Shown: piece after piece, positions 29,143-31,023 of the stretch
Layout of the letters: every line of letters starts with the position of its first letter
Position numbering within the stretch: position 1 is the first letter of the stretch
DNA from: a virus
Strand: one strand, 5' to 3'
Length of the DNA stretch: 31,023 nt
Virus record (IMG/VR): IMGVR_UViG_3300024891_000009
Coordinates: 1-31,023 of that record
Notes under the pieces: model-generated
The model's database searches: none
Told to the model about the DNA's origin: nothing
The model's input: only the letters and a program-made list of their open reading frames with translations
Position numbers and translations under genes: made by a program

Positions 29143-30678
29143 ATGCCTCTGAAACTCGGCCCCGATCAGATCGGTTTCAACGCCCGTGGTGATGGCCCGT
29201 TCGCGCTGCCGTTTCCCGAGCAGATCGATTATTTTCGGCAAAAGCTGAACCTGCCGACCCAGCATTACGACGACATCATCAAAAGCGCGCACGATCGTGC
29301 TTTTGTCGTCGCCGGCGCGGCCAAGGCGGATCTGTTGAACGATCTGCGCCAGGCGGTTGACCGCTCGATCGTCGAGGGCAAGTCGATCGGCTGGTTCCGG
29401 CAGGAATTCGACAATATCGTCAAGAAAAACGGCTGGCACGGCTGGACTGGTGAGGATACCGCGGATGGCCGCGACTGGCGCACGCGCGTGATTTACCGGA
29501 CCAATCTGTCGGCGAGCTATGCGGCTGGAAGGTACGCCCAACTGACGAATCCGGCGCTTCTAAAAAGCCGGCCGTATTGGAAATACATCCATAATGATAC
29601 GGTCCAGCATCCCCGCCCATTGCATCAGAGTTGGAACGGTCTGGTCTTGCGCTATGACGATCCTTTTTGGCAATCGCATTTCCCGCCGAACGGCTGGGGC
29701 TGCCGCTGTCGGGTGACGGCGGTGCGGGCTGACGAGTACAACGGCGGCCAAGCTCCCGATGATGGCACGTATGAGCATGTCGATCGCCATGGCGAGGTGC
29801 ATACGATTCCGAAAGGCATCGATTACGGCTGGGACTATACGCCTGGGGCCGGAATCGTGGAAAATTTGAAGGATACGGCGCTTAAAAAGGCGGAGGATCT
29901 GCCGAAACCGCTTGCAAAAGCCTTGGAAACTGATATAAAACAGGCCGGCGTCAAGGTTTTCGAGCCGCAAAAAACGGCGAAATTGGCGGCTAAATGGGCG
30001 ATGGATAATGACCTGGTCGATTTTGCCGATTACGGCAAGATCGATGCGGCGGTCGCCAATGCGATGAATCAATCGCTTTTTGAGCATTTGCGGGAATTTC
30101 CGGAGCTTAGAACGAATCAGAAGTTTGTCGGTACGGCGCAGCAGCAGTTCAAGCGCTGGCGCGAGTTGTCGATCGCCGACTATGTTGCTAAGCTGAAGGA
30201 CAACGGCATAAGCGAGGATATCGCGCAGCAATACGCTGAGCGTATGATCAAGCCGTTAAAGATGAAAGGCAATGCTTTCGCGCATTCCTGGAAGCAGGCT
30301 CAGGTTTCTGGCATCGCGGTCAATGAGAAATGGGGCAAAACGCCGGTCGATTTCAATGAGGCGTTGGCCTTGTCTGTCCGGTCGTCGTTTCATCCGATCG
30401 GCTGCGATACAATCAAGAGCGTAGTCGATCACGAACTGGGTCATCAGCTTGACGATCTGCTTGGCCTTGATGCCATGGACGAGGTCCGTACTTTATATAA
30501 GGAAGCGTTGCGTGCAGGGATCAAAGAAGAGGTGTCCGGTTATGCCGGCAAGAACATTAAAGAATTTATCGCTGAATGTTGGGCTGAGGCACTGAACAAT
30601 GAAACCCCAAGAAAATATGCCAAAGAAGTCTCCGCTATCATCAGATCCGAATATCGCCGTCGATTTGCCGCCTCCTGA
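29143..30678 (+). CDS. MuF head morphogenesis protein with C-terminal HELGH (zincin-like) domain
   Basis: A 511-residue protein. Residues ~1-200 are the Mu F domain (FALPFPEQIDYFRQKLNLPT, VIYRTNLSASYAAGRYAQL, then HFPPNGWGCRCRVTAVRADE with the Cys pair at ~187-189). A linker follows. Residues ~255-511 are a helical domain not found in Mu F. It has HELGH at 430-434 and a downstream FIAECWAEAL with Glu478 and Glu482 as possible third zinc ligands. Polymorphic C-terminal effector domains on MuF proteins are known in temperate phages. This one could be an injected peptidase or toxin. The domain's codons are more AT-rich than the MuF part. The fusion is seen directly; activity is inferred. Confidence 0.88.
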   Translation: MPLKLGPDQIGFNARGDGPFALPFPEQIDYFRQKLNLPTQHYDDIIKSAHDRAFVVAGAAKADLLNDLRQAVDRSIVEGKSIGWFRQEFDNIVKKNGWHGWTGEDTADGRDWRTRVIYRTNLSASYAAGRYAQLTNPALLKSRPYWKYIHNDTVQHPRPLHQSWNGLVLRYDDPFWQSHFPPNGWGCRCRVTAVRADEYNGGQAPDDGTYEHVDRHGEVHTIPKGIDYGWDYTPGAGIVENLKDTALKKAEDLPKPLAKALETDIKQAGVKVFEPQKTAKLAAKWAMDNDLVDFADYGKIDAAVANAMNQSLFEHLREFPELRTNQKFVGTAQQQFKRWRELSIADYVAKLKDNGISEDIAQQYAERMIKPLKMKGNAFAHSWKQAQVSGIAVNEKWGKTPVDFNEALALSVRSSFHPIGCDTIKSVVDHELGHQLDDLLGLDAMDEVRTLYKEALRAGIKEEVSGYAGKNIKEFIAECWAEALNNETPRKYAKEVSAIIRSEYRRRFAAS

Positions 30679-30778
30679 TCTCGACTTCGGCATCATCACA
30701 TCGGGATCTTGCCCGACGCCTGAAGACCAGGATTTTTTCGACCAAAACGTCAAAGTAAATCCCCCCTCCGACGCCTGA
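30617..30778 (+). CDS. Candidate 53-residue acidic protein overlapping the MuF 3' end
   Basis: An open frame from the ATG at 30617 to the TGA at 30778, shifted relative to MuF and overlapping it by 62 bases. The product is acidic (nine Asp/Glu against three Lys): MPKKSPLSSDPNIAVDLPPP, then DLDFGIITSG and PTPEDQDFFDQN. Only weak purine-rich bases precede the start. It lies where an antidote to a MuF effector could lie, but such a short frame could be chance. Confidence 0.3.
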   Translation: MPKKSPLSSDPNIAVDLPPPDLDFGIITSGSCPTPEDQDFFDQNVKVNPPSDA

Positions 30779-30896
30779 TTTATCGTTTTCACATCCTGAA
30801 AACTTCTTTTATTTTTCGTTCCGTTTTATCTCCCTTCATTTCGTTTCATTTCTATTTATCTCGTCATTTCCTGATCATTTATCTAATCTCTGTTCA
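30779..30896. other. Prophage terminus with repeated TTTATCT motifs (transposase-binding candidates)
   Basis: This AT-rich, gene-free end contains TTTATCT at 30825-30831, 30855-30861 and 30878-30884, each in a similar context (TTYCRTTT just upstream in two of them). The terminus is TGTTCA, with CA at 30895-30896, matching the TG...CA ends of Mu-like elements. The repeats are good candidates for end-binding sites of the transposase. The other end is outside the window, so the pairing cannot be checked. Confidence 0.65.
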
Positions 30897-30901
30897 GTAA
30901 T
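30897..30901. repeat. Predicted 5-bp target-site duplication GTAAT (one copy visible)
   Basis: Mu-type integration duplicates five host bases. The host sequence next to the terminus starts GTAAT, so the same five bases should flank the unseen left end. Confidence 0.45.
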
Positions 30902-31023
30902 CGGCGTTTTCGAAGCGGGCTTTACGACGATCGGACAGCCGGCGGCGATCGCCGGGGCGATTTTATGCGCGACCAGATTCAACGGAAAATTAAACGGTGT
31001 AATCGCGGCGACTACGCCGACCG
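30897..31023 (-). pseudogene. Host aldehyde dehydrogenase gene interrupted by the prophage (fragment)
   Basis: On the minus strand, 31021 down to about 30897 encodes 41-42 residues of an NAD(P)-dependent aldehyde dehydrogenase: [20 protein letters not shown], then [19 protein letters not shown]. This is the conserved cofactor-binding region about a third of the way into such enzymes. The catalytic Glu and Cys lie downstream and are cut off. The frame continues only seven codons into prophage DNA before a stop. The exact substrate cannot be told. The rest of the gene should lie beyond the left end of the prophage. Confidence 0.85.

Larger units (their letters stand above)
1..30896. mobile_element. 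Mu-like transposable prophage (left end outside window)
   Basis: The DDE transposase, AAA+ transposition ATPase, GemA, Mor, DUF3486/terminase, DUF935 portal, MuF, Mu I protease, gpT capsid, DUF1320, DUF1834, DUF2635, sheath and tube proteins together define a Mu-type phage. The right terminus is placed at 30896. There a sequence ending in CA (reading TG inward on the other strand) abuts an interrupted aldehyde dehydrogenase reading frame. The repressor and early operon lie in the middle of the element rather than at an end. The structural genes I to tail are on the minus strand left of the repressor, while lysis, terminase, portal and MuF are on the plus strand to the right. No gene is obviously broken, so it may be functional, but the left terminus cannot be seen. 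Confidence 0.93.

Noticed and set aside
1-31023. CRISPR array, tRNA or rRNA genes, insertion sequences, Mom-type DNA modification gene
   Set aside because: I saw no regularly spaced repeats, no tRNA or rRNA-like sequence, no second transposase and no Mom-like product in the window. The part of the prophage left of the window could still hold some of these.

Overview
The window is most of a Mu-like (transposable, contractile-tailed) prophage in a high-GC proteobacterial chromosome, probably gammaproteobacterial, although the host cannot be named from the sequence. The only host DNA is at the far right (30897-31023, minus strand). It is an internal piece of an aldehyde dehydrogenase gene that stops exactly where the prophage terminus ends in ...TGTTCA. 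The left end of the prophage lies outside the window.

Layout. (1) 1-9171, minus strand: a structural operon read leftward. It holds the Mu-type protease/scaffold (I/Z), a decoration-like protein, the major capsid protein (T), an HI1506-like protein, DUF1320, DUF1834, a DUF2635-SGNH hydrolase fusion, an unknown AT-richer gene, a second stand-alone DUF2635 protein, tail sheath, tail tube and the start of the tail assembly gene. (2) 9285-9734, plus strand: the Mu G-like virion morphogenesis gene, followed by a terminator. (3) 9869-11271, minus strand: a membrane-anchored protein with an HELGH motif and the XRE-type repressor, both likely expressed in the lysogen. (4) 11272-11358: a strong sigma70-like promoter with an operator dyad in its spacer. 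(5) 11359-21342, plus strand: the early operon. It contains a BcepMu gp16/Ner-like regulator, an antirepressor, small regulators, a coiled-coil protein, the DD(35)E transposase, the AAA+ target-selection ATPase, small accessory genes, DUF3164 and GemA. (6) 21343-22073: a middle control region with hairpins and the Mor activator. (7) 22195-24756: endolysin, holin-like protein and a dense set of tiny membrane proteins and lipoproteins. (8) 24749-30678: gp26-like, small terminase, large terminase, portal and MuF head protein. (9) 30779-30896: the prophage terminus with repeated TTTATCT motifs.

How it works together. The repressor should hold the 11287-11315 promoter off. On induction the early operon makes transposase and ATPase for replicative transposition, and then Mor. 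Mor would switch on lysis, packaging and structural genes. DNA is packaged by the terminase into heads built from portal, MuF, protease/scaffold and capsid, which join a contractile tail.

The main oddities are as follows. The module order is not that of Mu: G and I are divergent, the tail module lies on the opposite side of the repressor, and F lies next to a terminus. The MuF protein carries a C-terminal HELGH zincin-like domain. DUF2635 is duplicated, with one copy fused to an SGNH hydrolase fibre. The major capsid protein has a signal-peptide-like N-terminal extension. The transposition ATPase has an internal start with an ideal ribosome binding site.
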